DNA of 64,000 nt from JAYPUG01 sp038117265. GTDB lineage: Bacteria > Pseudomonadota > Alphaproteobacteria > UBA6615. Shown piece after piece: positions 33,805 through 45,448 of this stretch (the stretch's first letter is position 1; each line of letters opens with the position of its first letter). Below the pieces are notes generated by a model. The model saw only the letters and a list, made by a program, of their open reading frames with translations, had not been told where the DNA came from and did no database searches. Location: positions 61,700-125,699 of the forward strand of contig JAYOFO010000001.1 of NCBI GenBank assembly GCA_038117265.1, in the 5' to 3' direction. The position numbers were made by a program, and so were the translations under genes.

Positions 33805-35181
33805 CTAGAAGAACTCGAGCCGAACCGCGAACATCCGCTCGACCTTGCGCACCACATCCTTGGTCGCAAACAGGATCACCCGGTCGCCGACATTGATCAC
33901 GGTGTCCTTGTCCGCCATCAGAACGCTGTTGTCGCGCAGGATCGCGGCGACGATCACGCCGCTGGGCAGCTTCGCATCCTTGATCGCCTTGCCCACCAGG
34001 CTGGACGTCTCGAGCGCCTCGGCCTCGATGAGTTCACCGAAATTCTCGCCGATCGAATGCACGGACCGGATGCGCCCGCGCCGGATGATCTGCAGGATCG
34101 TGGACACGGTGATCACCCGCGGGTTGACCACGACATCGATGCCCAGCGGTGCCAGCAGCGGGTTGTAGGTATTGCTGTTCACCAGCGTCACCGCGCGCTC
34201 GGCGCCATAGCGCTTGGCCAGCAGCGAGGCGAGGATGTTGACCTCGTCGTCGTTGGTGACCGCCACCACCGTGCTGGCCTTGCTGATCGCCGCCTCGCCC
34301 AGGATTTCGGGGTCGAGCGCATCGCCGTGGATCACGGTCGTCCTCGAGAGCGCCTGCGCCGCCGCCTGGGCATGCTCCTTGTCGATTTCGATCAGGCGCG
34401 CCGACACGCCCGGAAAACGCTCCTCGATGTCTGCGGCCAGGCTCTGGCCGATGTTGCCGCCGCCGATGATGACGACGCGCCGGGCCTCCGCCTCGTCATG
34501 GCCGAACGCCGCCATTGCGCGCGGGACGTGCTCGGCGTCGATCACGATGTAGACATCGTCGCCCTCTTCGAGATGGTCGTCGCCGCTGGGAACGATCGGC
34601 TTGTCGCCCCGGATGATGCCGACGATCGAGAGGCGCAAATCCGGGAACAGGGTCGTCAGCTGGCGCAGCGGCGTATCGAGGATCGGGCACTCCTCCTCGC
34701 ACCGCACGCCGATCAGCCGCAGCCGGTTGTTGGCAAGCGGGATCATTTCGAACGAGCCCGGAACGGTGAAGCGCCGCACGATCGCCCGCGCCACCTCGAT
34801 CTCGGGCGAGATGATCACGTCGATGGGCATGTGATCGCGCGAAAACAGATCCGACCAGATCGGGTTGCGATAGCTCTGGGCTCGCACCCGCGCGATCTTC
34901 ATCGGCACATCGAACAGCGAATGCGCCACCTGGCACGCGATCATGTTCACTTCGTCGGCAAAGGTGACCGCCACGATCATGTCGGCATCGCGGGCGCCCG
35001 CGGCCTCGAGCACGTCGGGGTGCGACGCGAACCCCACCATCGTGGTGACGTCGAGCGTGTCTCGGATGCGGCGGATCAGTTCGGGGCTCTGGTCGATGAC
35101 CGTGACGTCGACCCGCTCGGCCGCCAGTTCGCGCGCGATGCTGGACCCGACCTGTCCGCCGCCACAGATGATTGCCTTCAT
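33805..35181 (-). CDS. trkA: Trk system potassium uptake protein TrkA
   Basis: A 458-residue peripheral regulator of the Trk K+ channel. It has two RCK modules in tandem: IICGGGQVGSSIA with VIDQSPE at the N-terminus, and VVIIGGGNIGQSLA with LIEIDKEHA from about residue 235. Each is followed by a TrkA-C domain (LRLIGVRCEE..., GVIVAAILRDNSVLMADKD as GVIVAAILRD). It binds NAD(H)/ATP and gates TrkH/TrkG, neither of which is in the window. It lies between ntrX (67 bp) and dat, a standard alphaproteobacterial order. Confidence 0.96.
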   Translation of the reverse strand: MKAIICGGGQVGSSIARELAAERVDVTVIDQSPELIRRIRDTLDVTTMVGFASHPDVLEAAGARDADMIVAVTFADEVNMIACQVAHSLFDVPMKIARVRAQSYRNPIWSDLFSRDHMPIDVIISPEIEVARAIVRRFTVPGSFEMIPLANNRLRLIGVRCEEECPILDTPLRQLTTLFPDLRLSIVGIIRGDKPIVPSGDDHLEEGDDVYIVIDAEHVPRAMAAFGHDEAEARRVVIIGGGNIGQSLAADIEERFPGVSARLIEIDKEHAQAAAQALSRTTVIHGDALDPEILGEAAISKASTVVAVTNDDEVNILASLLAKRYGAERAVTLVNSNTYNPLLAPLGIDVVVNPRVITVSTILQIIRRGRIRSVHSIGENFGELIEAEALETSSLVGKAIKDAKLPSGVIVAAILRDNSVLMADKDTVINVGDRVILFATKDVVRKVERMFAVRLEFF

Positions 35182-35248
35182 GATTCGACCCCTGGTCCCG
35201 ATCGCTCCGGGGCTCGCAACTTAACCGAAGCGCGCCCGCCGCTCGACC

Positions 35249-36649
35249 CTAATCGCCCGTGCGGACGATCGGCCCCTTGATGCCAAGCGACTTCAGTTTG
35301 CGGTGCAGCGCCGATCGCTCCATGCCCACGAACGTCGCGGTCTTCGAGATATTCCCGCCGAACCGAACCACCTGCGCCTCGAGATACTCGCGTTCGAACT
35401 CCTCGCGCGCATCGCGCAGGGAAAGGCCCAGGAATTCGAAGTTGGACGCCCCCTGCAGCGCGCGCGGCGAGTTGTCGACGATTTCGGGCGGCAGCATGTC
35501 CGCGCGGATCGGCTCGTTGGGCGCCGTCGGAGCCATTATCAACAGCCACTCGATGACGTTGCGCAGCTGGCGCACATTGCCCGGCCACTTGTGGGACTGA
35601 AGCAGCGTCATGGCATCGGTCCCGACGCGGCGAACGGGTTGGCCCGCCGTCTCCGCGCCACGCCGCATGAAATATTCGACGAGCCTGGGTATGTCCTCTC
35701 GCCGGTCGGCGAGATTGGGCACCTCGAGCGGCACCACGTTCAGCCGGTAGTAGAGGTCCTCGCGAAACCGGCCGGCCGCAATCTCGTTGCGCAGGTCGCG
35801 CGTGGACGTGGCGACGACACGCACGTCGACGCGAGTCCTTCTCCCGCCCCCGACGCGCTCGAAGGTCTGGTCCTGCAGCACGCGAACGATCTTGCCCTGG
35901 GTCTCGATCGGCATGTCGCCGATCTCGTCGAGCAGCAGCGTGCCGTTGTGGGCCTGTTCGAACAGGCCGATCTTGCGCCCCTCTTCGCCGTCGGCACGCC
36001 CACTCTCGACGCCGAAGAGCTCGACCTCCATGCGGTCGGGTTCCATGGCCGCACAATTGATCGCCACGAACGGCTGGTCGGCACGGCGCGAATGGGCGTG
36101 AATCATCCGGGCCGCGACCTCCTTGCCCGACCCCGCCGGCCCCGTGATCAGCACGCGGCTGCCCGTCGGCGCCACCTTCTCGATCGCCTGACGAAGCTGC
36201 ACCATGACACCCGCCTCGCCCACGAGTTCGGTCTCCGGGCCGGCGCGGACACGCAGCTCGCGATTCTCGCGGCGCAGCCGGGCCGCCTCGATTGCCCGTC
36301 CGACGATGGTGATCAGCCGGTCCGACTTGAAGGGCTTCTCGATATAGTCGTAGGCGCCGATCTTGATCGCCTGCACCGCCGTCTCGACCGATCCGTGGCC
36401 GCTGATCATCACCACCGGCACGTTCGGATGCTCGCGCCGGATGATGTGCAGCAGTTCCATGCCGTCGAGCCGGCTGTCTTCGAGCCAGATGTCGAGAACC
36501 ACCAAGCTCGGCCGGCGTGCCGAGAGCTGTTCGAGCGCCCGCTCGGCGTTCGACGCCTCGCGCGCCTCGTAACCTTCGTCCTCGAGAATTCCGGAGATGA
36601 GGAGGCGGATGTCGTCCTCGTCGTCGACGATGAGAATGTCTTCGGCCAT
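35249..36649 (-). CDS. ntrX: Nitrogen/redox response regulator NtrX
   Basis: A 466-residue response regulator: a receiver domain with DDEDD, phosphoacceptor Asp in VVLDIWLED and Lys in IEKPFKSD; an AAA+ domain with GPAGSGKEVAA Walker A and [11 protein letters not shown]alker B; and a Fis-type HTH (SKTATFVGMERSALHRKLK). The sigma-54-contacting GAFTGA loop is absent, replaced by GVESGRADGEEG. This is usual for NtrX and implies it may work with sigma-70 rather than sigma-54. It is the cognate regulator of NtrY, 15 bp upstream. Confidence 0.95.
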   Translation of the reverse strand: MAEDILIVDDEDDIRLLISGILEDEGYEAREASNAERALEQLSARRPSLVVLDIWLEDSRLDGMELLHIIRREHPNVPVVMISGHGSVETAVQAIKIGAYDYIEKPFKSDRLITIVGRAIEAARLRRENRELRVRAGPETELVGEAGVMVQLRQAIEKVAPTGSRVLITGPAGSGKEVAARMIHAHSRRADQPFVAINCAAMEPDRMEVELFGVESGRADGEEGRKIGLFEQAHNGTLLLDEIGDMPIETQGKIVRVLQDQTFERVGGGRRTRVDVRVVATSTRDLRNEIAAGRFREDLYYRLNVVPLEVPNLADRREDIPRLVEYFMRRGAETAGQPVRRVGTDAMTLLQSHKWPGNVRQLRNVIEWLLIMAPTAPNEPIRADMLPPEIVDNSPRALQGASNFEFLGLSLRDAREEFEREYLEAQVVRFGGNISKTATFVGMERSALHRKLKSLGIKGPIVRTGD

Positions 36650-36664
36650 TGTCCGACCTGTTAT

Positions 36665-39001
36665 CTACTTCCCCGTGTCGGGCAGCCCGCCCGGCTCGTC
36701 CTGTCCGGCCGGCAAATCGCCCGGCAGGACGATCGTGACGCGTGCGCCCGAGCCCGGCTCGTCCTCGGCCACGCGATCGGCGAGTTCGAGGGTTCCGCCA
36801 TGCTGCTCGACGATGCGCGCGACGATCGCAAGCCCCAGCCCCGTGCCCTTGGATCGGGTCGTGACATAAGGCTCCGTCAGGCGTTCGCGCTCTTCGACCG
36901 GCAACCCGCGCCCGTTATCCTCGATCGTGATCATCGCGCTATTCGTCGATTCGACCAGCCGCAGGCGTATCCGGCCTGGCGCCGCATCCGGCTCGCCACG
37001 CCCCTTGATCGCCTCGACGGCATTGGCCATCAGGTTCGTCAGGACCTGGCTCAGCAGGCCGGCATCGCAGTTGATCCGGAAGACATGGTCCGGCAGGTCG
37101 GTCTCGAACGCGATGTCGGGGTTCGCCTGGTCGTGCAGCACGATGGACTCGCGGCACAGGCGCGTCAGGTCGACCGGCTTCATCACCGGGTTGGGCATCC
37201 TCGCGAACGCCGAGAACTCGTCGACCATTCGCCCGATGTCCCCGACCTGGCGGACGATGGTTTCGGTGCACTGGGCAAAGATCTCGGGATCGGTCGTGAC
37301 CTCGCCGAGATACTTCCGCTTGAGTCGCTCGGCGGATAGCTGAATCGGGGTCAGCGGGTTCTTGATTTCGTGCGCGATCCGACGCGCCACATCCGCCCAG
37401 GCGGCCTTGCGCTGGGCCGACTGAAGCTCGGTGACGTCGTCGAACGTCACCACGAACCCGATCACCTCGCCCCGCGCATCGCGTTCGGCCGCGATCCGCA
37501 CGTGCAGGGTCAGCTTCGCGTCGGCCGTCGCGACCACGATATCGTCCTCGACCAGCCGGTCGGGGTCGCGGATGGCCTTGGCGATGATGTCGGCAAACTC
37601 GGGGACCGATTCGCCCAGCGGACGACCCATGAATCGGTCGAGACCGATCTGCAGCATGGCCATGGCAGGGCGGTTGGGCAGGCTGACCCGTCCCTGCCGG
37701 TCCAGCCCGATCACGCCGGCCGACACACCCCCCAGGACCGCCTCGGTAAACCGGCGCCGGTCATCGAGCTGCCGGTTGGCTTCGGTCAGCTCGCGGCGTT
37801 GCTCGTCGAGCTGGCGCGTCATCCGGTTGAACGAGCGGGTCAGCATGCCGATCTCGTCATCCGCCTGCGCCGCCTCCTCGATCCGGATTCCCAGGTTTCC
37901 CGAACGCACCATTTCCGCGGCATGCACCAGGCTCGCGATCGGCCGCGTCAGCCGGTTCGCGAAGGCCAGACCGACCGCGACGGCGATGATCAGCAGCAGC
38001 AGCGTGACCAGGGTGAAGACCGCGGCGAACTGGAACTGCAGATCCTCGCGCGCGGCCTCGGCAGAGGCATAGTCGCTGGCCGCCCGTTGGGCGACCTCGC
38101 GAAGCTCGAGGACGCTCGGGTCGATGAAGCGCCCGACATACAGGAAGGCCCGGGGGCTGACGTCGAGGCCGGCAAGCGCGCGCACCCGATCGCGCGATTC
38201 CGTCGTCAACACGACCGGCGAGGCGCCGTTTGCGTCGGCGAACGCCCAGGCCGGCGGCAGGTCGAACGTGAGCGACGAGGTGAACCCGGCCTGGGAGATG
38301 ATCCGCCCAAACGGGTCGAGCAGCAGCGCGCCGTGAACCCCGTTGCGCTCGGCCAGATCCTCGAGCGTGCTGCGCATGCGCGTGACGTCGGGCGCGACCT
38401 CGGTCCAGACCTGGGTCAGTTCCTGCGCCATCGCATTCACGTCGGAGCGGATGATTTGTTCGTGCTCGCGCAGATAGGCGTCCGAGACGCGCACCGAGTT
38501 CTCGACGGCGATGCGCACCCGGTCGCTGAACCAGTTCTGCACGACGACATTGAAGAACATGGCCGAAAGGACCAGCACCAGGATCGCCGGCGCCACGGCC
38601 ACCACCGAGAACAGGCCGACGAGCCGCACATGCAGACGCGCCGCAGCGAGCCCGGCCCGGCGTTGCCCCCATATCCGCACGATCCCCTGCACGACGGCCG
38701 CACCGAGGGCCAGCACGAGAACGATGTCGACGACGATCAACGCCACGAGGGCGTCGCTCCCCACGCCGAAGTTGGTGCGCCCGGTCAGTGTCAGGAACGT
38801 GGCGACGGCCGCGAGGCTCGCAATGACGAACAGCGCGACGGCGGCACGGCGGCCGACGCGCAGCCGGCTCGACCACATGGCGACGCGGCGCAATGCGGCC
38901 GCCTCGCGACGTCCCGCCGAGCCGGGATATTCGCCCGTGTTGTCGGACGTGACGTTCAACGCCCGCCCGTGCGCCGGTCCTCGGCTGATGTCATCGCTCA
39001 T
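36665..39001 (-). CDS. ntrY: Membrane sensor histidine kinase NtrY
   Basis: A 778-residue kinase with about four membrane helices in the first 330 residues (AAVALFVIASLAAVATFL, VALIVVDIVLVLALGAAVV, LVGLFSVVAVAPAILVLVL and VFTLVTLLLLIIAVAVGLAF). A periplasmic sensor part lies between helices three and four. A HAMP domain (RLTRPIASLVHAAEMVRSG) and a PAS domain (RRRFTEAVLGGVSAGVIGLD) follow. The H-box is DVARRIAHEIKNPLTPI, and N, G1 and G2 boxes are present (NLMANAVEAI, DNGRG, GTGLGL). It phosphorylates NtrX in response to nitrogen or redox state. Confidence 0.95.
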   Translation of the reverse strand: MSDDISRGPAHGRALNVTSDNTGEYPGSAGRREAAALRRVAMWSSRLRVGRRAAVALFVIASLAAVATFLTLTGRTNFGVGSDALVALIVVDIVLVLALGAAVVQGIVRIWGQRRAGLAAARLHVRLVGLFSVVAVAPAILVLVLSAMFFNVVVQNWFSDRVRIAVENSVRVSDAYLREHEQIIRSDVNAMAQELTQVWTEVAPDVTRMRSTLEDLAERNGVHGALLLDPFGRIISQAGFTSSLTFDLPPAWAFADANGASPVVLTTESRDRVRALAGLDVSPRAFLYVGRFIDPSVLELREVAQRAASDYASAEAAREDLQFQFAAVFTLVTLLLLIIAVAVGLAFANRLTRPIASLVHAAEMVRSGNLGIRIEEAAQADDEIGMLTRSFNRMTRQLDEQRRELTEANRQLDDRRRFTEAVLGGVSAGVIGLDRQGRVSLPNRPAMAMLQIGLDRFMGRPLGESVPEFADIIAKAIRDPDRLVEDDIVVATADAKLTLHVRIAAERDARGEVIGFVVTFDDVTELQSAQRKAAWADVARRIAHEIKNPLTPIQLSAERLKRKYLGEVTTDPEIFAQCTETIVRQVGDIGRMVDEFSAFARMPNPVMKPVDLTRLCRESIVLHDQANPDIAFETDLPDHVFRINCDAGLLSQVLTNLMANAVEAIKGRGEPDAAPGRIRLRLVESTNSAMITIEDNGRGLPVEERERLTEPYVTTRSKGTGLGLAIVARIVEQHGGTLELADRVAEDEPGSGARVTIVLPGDLPAGQDEPGGLPDTGK

Positions 39002-39067
39002 GCAATGCTCGATTCACGGGTGTCCCGGTCGAAATGCGCGACAAAATCCGGTTTCCACCACGTCACG

Positions 39068-40512
<1,445 letters not shown>

Positions 40513-40516
<4 letters not shown>

Positions 40517-41664
40517 GCGTCGTCTCCGTGGCTCGAATCGTCGACCGGCAGCATCACCTTGAACGCACAGCCATGCCCGTCATCCGCCACATCGATGACC
40601 CCGCCATGATCGCCGATGAGCTTAGCGACGAGCGCCAACCCGAGCCCGCTGCCGTTCTTCTTGGTGGTGACGAACGGGTCGAACAGATGCGGGCGGACAT
40701 CCGCCGGAATCCCCGGCCCGTTGTCGCGCACGGTGATCTCGATCGGCAGGTCGACGCGTTCGCCGCTTCCCGGCAGCGACAGCCGCAGGCCGTGCCGGTA
40801 GCGCGTCTCGAGGCGGATCTCACCGTTCCGCGGGTCGACCGCCTCCGACGCGTTCTTGACCAGGTTGAGGAAGACCTGGATCAACTGGTCGCGGTTGCCC
40901 CAGACCATCGGCAGGGACGGGTCGAACAGCGCCTGGAAGCGCAGGCCGCTGGCAAAACCACTCTCGGCCAGCCGGTGCACCCGGTCGAGCACCTCGTGGA
41001 TGTTCACCGCCGAACGTTCCGGCAAACGGTCGTCGGAGAAGGCCTCCATGCGGTTGACCAGCGCCACGATCCGGTCGGCCTCCTCGCAGATCAGGTTGGT
41101 GAGCTGGCGCTCGCCCTCGTCGGCGCCGTCCTCGAGCAATTGCGCGGCGCCTCGGATGCCCGACAGCGGGTTCTTCACCTCGTGCGCCAGCATCGAGGCC
41201 ATCGCCGTGACCGAACGCGCCGCACCGCGATGTTCGAGCTGCCGGTCGATGTGCCGGGCCAGGGTCTGTTCCTGCATGCTCAGCACGACCAGTCCGGACC
41301 CGTCATAGAGCGGCTGGGCGCGCACCGAGACCTCGCGCTCGTTCAGGCGCGGCCCGGCGATCCGGACACCCCTTTCGGAAAAGCTAGACCCCGTCGATCT
41401 CGACTTTTCCAGTATGAAAAACAACGGGTTGTCGTCCGCAATAAAGGTATCGAGCGAGCTTCCCAGGAGGCCGTGCGACCCGCTGCCGAAGAGCTGTTCC
41501 GCGGCATGGTTGACGTATCGGATCGTGTTGTCGGGCGCGACCGCGATCACCGTGTCGCCGAGCGCGTTGAGCACGGCATTGACGTCGATCGCATCGTCGA
41601 GCCCCGCCACCTCGAACCGCGCCGCGCCCCGGGCGCCGGTGAATCCGTCGCCGGTGACGGACAT
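40513..41664 (-). CDS. ntrB: Nitrogen regulation sensor kinase NtrB (NRII)
   Basis: A 383-residue cytosolic kinase/phosphatase. It has an N-terminal PAS domain ([26 protein letters not shown]), an H-box [21 protein letters not shown] ([11 protein letters not shown]), and an N-box [11 protein letters not shown] followed by DNGPGIP and GSGLGLALV. There are no membrane helices. With PII proteins it controls the phosphorylation of NtrC. It overlaps dusB upstream and ntrC downstream, giving a translationally coupled dusB-ntrB-ntrC unit. Confidence 0.96.
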
Positions 41665-42674
41665 CAGGCCGTCTCCGCGACCGCGCGGGCCCGGAACCGG
41701 TCGATCTCGCGGGCAACGACGGCCGGGTCGAGCGTGTTGTTGATGATGTTGCGGAATTCCGCGGCGCCGGGCACGCCCGTCAGGTACCAGCCGACATGCT
41801 TGCGCGCGTTGCGGATGCCCGTCGACGTGCCGTAGAGCGAAAGCATGCCCTCGAGATGCTCGCGCATCAGCGCCCAGCGGGCCTCGATGCCGGGCTCCGG
41901 CCGCCGCTGGCCGGTCTGGAAATGGTGGGCCAAATCGCCGGGAAACCAGGGCCGTCCCTGCGCCGCCCGCCCGATCATCACGGCGGTCGCGCCCGAGCGC
42001 GCGAGACATTCACGCGCATCTTCGGCGGTTCGGATGTCGCCGTTGGCGATCACGGGAAGCGAGACCGCGTCTACCACCTCGGCAATGAAGTCCCAGTCCG
42101 CGGTACCGGTGTAGAACTGGCAGCGCGTGCGGCCATGCACGGTAATCAGAGAAAGCCCCGAATCCTCGGCGATCCGGGCCAGTTTCGGCGCGTTGCGGCT
42201 GGCATCGTCCCAGCCCATGCGCATCTTCACGGTGACCGGCACCGTGACCGCCCGCGCAACCGCATCCATGATGGCGCTGGCCAGCGGCACGTCGCGCATC
42301 AGCGCCGAACCGGTCGCCTTGCGCACCACCTTCTTCGCCGGACAGCCGAAGTTGATGTCGACGATGTCGGCACCGCGATCGACCGCCATGCGGGCCGCAT
42401 CCGCCATGATCTCGGGCTCTGTCCCGGCAAGCTGGACGCAGACCGGCGTCTCGTCGCGGTCGAACAGCATGCGGCGGGAGGACTGGCGCGTGTGGCGCAG
42501 CATCTCGCGGCTGGCGACCATCTCCGAGACCGTCATGCCGACCCCGAAACGCCGCGCCAGGCGCCGGAACGGCAGGTCGCTGACGCCCGACATGGGCGCA
42601 AGCACGACCCGGTTCGGCACGCGGACGGGGCCGATACCAAAGCCATCCGTCAGGTTTGGCAAGGAATTGCTCAT
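41664..42674 (-). CDS. dusB: tRNA-dihydrouridine synthase (DusB/NifR3)
   Basis: A 336-residue FMN-dependent TIM-barrel enzyme that reduces uridine in the D-loop of tRNAs. It has VLAPMSGVSDLPFRRL at the N-terminus, the catalytic Cys in DINFGCPAKKVVRKATG (NFGCPAKKV), KMRMGWDD, TVHGRTRCQFYTG and GDIRTAEDA, and IGRAAQGRPWF flavin phosphate contacts. It leads the ntr operon, as in Rhizobiaceae and Rhodospirillales (originally called nifR3). A perfect palindrome, ATCACGTGAT, lies 15 bp before its start. Confidence 0.96.
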   Translation of the reverse strand: MSNSLPNLTDGFGIGPVRVPNRVVLAPMSGVSDLPFRRLARRFGVGMTVSEMVASREMLRHTRQSSRRMLFDRDETPVCVQLAGTEPEIMADAARMAVDRGADIVDINFGCPAKKVVRKATGSALMRDVPLASAIMDAVARAVTVPVTVKMRMGWDDASRNAPKLARIAEDSGLSLITVHGRTRCQFYTGTADWDFIAEVVDAVSLPVIANGDIRTAEDARECLARSGATAVMIGRAAQGRPWFPGDLAHHFQTGQRRPEPGIEARWALMREHLEGMLSLYGTSTGIRNARKHVGWYLTGVPGAAEFRNIINNTLDPAVVAREIDRFRARAVAETA

Positions 42675-42689
42675 TCGTTGGGCAAAGTG

Positions 42690-42699
42690 ATCACGTGAT
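42690..42699. promoter_or_regulatory. 10-bp palindrome upstream of dusB-ntrBC
   Basis: ATCACGTGAT reads the same on both strands and lies 16-25 bp before the dusB start codon, in a relatively AT-rich 98-bp intergenic stretch. It could be an operator of the ntr operon. No match to the NtrC box is obvious, so the role is unproven. Confidence 0.3.
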
Positions 42700-42772
42700 T
42701 AATGATTGGGCAAGATACGCCCTATTGTGCGTTGCAGCAATGGCGTTCGTGGCCCGCCACGGTGCGAGTCGA

Positions 42773-43579
42773 TCATTCCATGATCACGTCGGTGACGAAC
42801 TTCACCCCGGGAAAGGCCAGGGTGATCAGCAGGTAGGCGAGCAACACCACGCGCGCGGCGCGGCGCCCGCGCAACCCGCTCTCGCGGTTGAGCCAGAGCA
42901 GCACGCCCAGGACCGTGAAGGTCGCCAGCGACAGGACCCTCTTGTGGTCGAACACGATGGCCGTGCCCGAGGCGTCCCATTGCGACGCGATCCCGGTGGC
43001 GAGGCCGACGCCGAGGACGATCTCGGCCGCGACCAGCAGGCGCAGCTGCAGCCGCTCGGCATCGCCGACGGGCGGCAGGATGTCGGTCCAGCCGGCCGGC
43101 CGGTGCGCCCTTAGCGCCCGCTCCTTCAGCCAGATGCCCAGGGCCGCCATCGCCGCCACGGTAATCAGCGCATAGGTGACCAGCGACACGCCGATATGCA
43201 CCTGCAGCCAGGCGGTGAGCGTGGCACCGGCGATCGGCCGGTCGGGCGCCGACGACCAGAGCAGCGCGATCAGCGCCAGCACGATCAGGTAGGGCAGCAA
43301 AAGGCCGCTGAGCCGCCGCGCCGGGTCGGACAGCACGCAGATCGCCAGATACATCACCATGGTGGCGGCGACGATCGTCCAGAGGGTGGCGCTGAAACCC
43401 GCGCGCCAGAGCCCGCCCCCGACCGACAGATCGAGCGCCAGCGGCCCGACGGTCGCAACCGCGACGAGCGCCCAGAAGATCGGACCCGTTGCGGCAGGCG
43501 CACGGCGCACATACGGCAGCAACGCCGCCGGCAGCAGGGTCAACAGGGCCGCAAGCCCCAGTGATAGAGATCCACCCAT
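42773..43579 (-). CDS. Cytochrome c assembly (CcsA/HemX-like) inner-membrane protein
   Basis: A 268-residue protein with about eight hydrophobic helices. The CcmC/CcsA-like core includes [20 protein letters not shown], an [21 protein letters not shown] helix ([15 protein letters not shown]), and a C-terminal [20 protein letters not shown]. Histidines in QVHIG and FDHKR match heme-handling positions of the family. In alphaproteobacteria such YpjD/CcsA-like proteins are thought to help heme or cytochrome c biogenesis or sit beside 4.5S RNA genes; the function is not established. Start ATG 43579 diverges from ispDF across 200 bp. Confidence 0.82.
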   Translation of the reverse strand: MGGSLSLGLAALLTLLPAALLPYVRRAPAATGPIFWALVAVATVGPLALDLSVGGGLWRAGFSATLWTIVAATMVMYLAICVLSDPARRLSGLLLPYLIVLALIALLWSSAPDRPIAGATLTAWLQVHIGVSLVTYALITVAAMAALGIWLKERALRAHRPAGWTDILPPVGDAERLQLRLLVAAEIVLGVGLATGIASQWDASGTAIVFDHKRVLSLATFTVLGVLLWLNRESGLRGRRAARVVLLAYLLITLAFPGVKFVTDVIME

Positions 43580-43779
43580 GGGTGCATCATACGGCCGCGC
43601 ACATCGCCGGTCACTCATGCGCATGCGAAATCGGCGCCCGCACCCGCCGCTGGCGCGCCGCGGGCCAAGCCTTCGTCGCAAACGGCAACGTGCCTTGGCA
43701 AGGCGACGGGCAGCGACTAACGTGCCCGCGGAAGGCGCCGCGCGGCTTAAACCGGGCGGAAACCGCCACGAGGTCCCGT

Positions 43780-44937
43780 TTGCCCCAGATCGCCGCCCTT
43801 GTCGTCGCCGCCGGCCGCGGCACCCGGATGCCGGGCGACGTGCCCAAGCAGTACCGGATTCTCGACGGCCGACCGGTGCTGCGCCACGCCCTGACGGCGT
43901 TCGCGGGCCATCGCGCGATCGACCGGGTGGTGCCGGTGATCCACCCCGACGACGCCCCCGCGTTCGATGCGGCCAGTACGGGCCTCTCCGTCGCCGCACC
44001 CGTTCCCGGCGGCGCGACCCGGCAGGAATCGGTGCGCCGCGGCCTCGAGGCGCTGGCCGATGCACCGCCCGACCTGGTGCTGATCCACGACGGGGCCCGC
44101 CCGCTGGTCTCGCCGCGGCTGATCGAGGACGTGATCGCCGCGCTCGACCGGCACGTGGCGGCGATCCCCGCGCTCGCGGTCAGCGACACGCTGAAGCGGG
44201 TTTCCGGCGACACGGTGCAGGCCACGCTCGACCGGGACGGGCTCTATCGGGTCCAGACGCCGCAGGGCTTCCGCTTCGCCGAACTGCTGGCCGCCCACCG
44301 GTGCGCCGCAGGCGACGGTTTCACCGACGACGCCGCGCTGATGGAGGCGGCGGGCGTGTCGGTGGGGATCGTTGCGGGCGAGGAGACCAACATCAAGATC
44401 ACGCGCGACGAGGATCTGGCGCGGGTGTCGAGGTGGCTGGCCGGCGCGCGCGAGACCCGCACCGGTTCCGGCTACGACGTGCACCGCTTCGGCCCCGGCG
44501 ATCGGGTCCGGCTGGGCGGGATCGACATCCCCCACGGCCAGGCACTCGCCGGGCACTCCGATGCCGACGTCGTGCTGCACGCGCTGACCGACGCCATCCT
44601 CGGCGCCATCGCCGACGGCGACATCGGCAGCCACTTCCCGCCCAGCGACCCGCAGTGGCAGGGCGCGGATTCCGCGCGCTTCCTGCGCCATGCCGTGGAG
44701 CGGCTCGGCGCCCATGGCGGCCGGCTGACGCACGCCGACCTGACGATCGTCTGCGAGACGCCCAGGATCGGGCCGCACCGCGATGCGATGCGCGCCCGCA
44801 TCGCCGAGATCCTGGACGTCCCGGTGTCGCGGGTCGCGGTCAAGGCGACGACGACCGAGGGCCTCGGCTTCACCGGCCGTGGCGAGGGCATCGCCGTGCA
44901 GGCAACGGTGACCGTCAGCGTGGAGCCCGGGGAATGA
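43780..44937 (+). CDS. ispDF: Bifunctional IspDF (MEP cytidylyltransferase / MECP synthase)
   Basis: A 385-residue fusion for two steps of the non-mevalonate isoprenoid pathway. IspD (about 1-225) has [18 protein letters not shown] (AAGRGTRM), DGARPLV and the VQTPQGF signature. IspF (about 228-385) has [20 protein letters not shown] (metal Asp and His), [13 protein letters not shown] and [17 protein letters not shown]. The fused form is typical of alphaproteobacteria. The start is TTG 43780, preceded by GAGG at 7 bp, and no ATG fits the family N-terminus. The stop overlaps the pgpA start by 4 bp (ATGA). Confidence 0.95.
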   Translation: MPQIAALVVAAGRGTRMPGDVPKQYRILDGRPVLRHALTAFAGHRAIDRVVPVIHPDDAPAFDAASTGLSVAAPVPGGATRQESVRRGLEALADAPPDLVLIHDGARPLVSPRLIEDVIAALDRHVAAIPALAVSDTLKRVSGDTVQATLDRDGLYRVQTPQGFRFAELLAAHRCAAGDGFTDDAALMEAAGVSVGIVAGEETNIKITRDEDLARVSRWLAGARETRTGSGYDVHRFGPGDRVRLGGIDIPHGQALAGHSDADVVLHALTDAILGAIADGDIGSHFPPSDPQWQGADSARFLRHAVERLGAHGGRLTHADLTIVCETPRIGPHRDAMRARIAEILDVPVSRVAVKATTTEGLGFTGRGEGIAVQATVTVSVEPGE

Positions 44938-45443
44938 ACGAGGCGACACCGCCGGATCGCGAACCGCGCATGGCGCGCATGATCGCTACCTGGTTCGGCG
45001 CCGGCGACCTGCCCGGCGCGCCCGGCACATGGGGCTCGCTGGCCGCCCTGCCCTTCGCCGTCGGCGCGGTCCTGCTCGGCGGCCAGTACCTGCTGGCCGC
45101 CCTGGTCGTGATCGGGTTCCTCGTCGGCGTCTGGGCGTCGGGCCGGCTCGCCGCGTTCCACCGCCTCGAGGACCCGCAGCGCGTCGTCGTCGACGAGGTG
45201 GTCGGGCAATGGCTGGCGATCCTCCCCGTCGCCTTCGACTGGCGCTACTACGCCGTCGCCTTCGTGCTGTTCCGCTTCGCCGACATCACCAAGCCCTGGC
45301 CGCTGAAGAACCTCGAGCGGCTGCCGCGCGGCGCGGGCATCATGGCCGACGACATCGGCGCGGGCGTCTATGCCGGCATTCTGACCTGGCTGATCGCCCT
45401 GCTGCTCGGAACCGCGGGCACCCTGCCCACCCTGTTCGGATAA
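44934..45443 (+). CDS. pgpA: Phosphatidylglycerophosphatase A
   Basis: A 169-residue inner-membrane phosphatase with three to four helices ([30 protein letters not shown], given in part as [44 protein letters not shown]). Family motifs include [23 protein letters not shown] and [12 protein letters not shown]. It dephosphorylates phosphatidylglycerophosphate to make phosphatidylglycerol. It is coupled to ispDF by a start-stop overlap and is followed 5 bp later by a CinA-type gene, as in other alphaproteobacteria. Confidence 0.94.
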   Translation: MNEATPPDREPRMARMIATWFGAGDLPGAPGTWGSLAALPFAVGAVLLGGQYLLAALVVIGFLVGVWASGRLAAFHRLEDPQRVVVDEVVGQWLAILPVAFDWRYYAVAFVLFRFADITKPWPLKNLERLPRGAGIMADDIGAGVYAGILTWLIALLLGTAGTLPTLFG

Positions 45444-45448
45444 CCGCC

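Noticed and set aside
35249..36649. NtrX as a defective sigma-54 activator because GAFTGA is missing
   Set aside because: Absence of GAFTGA is a normal trait of NtrX in alphaproteobacteria, so it is not a lesion.
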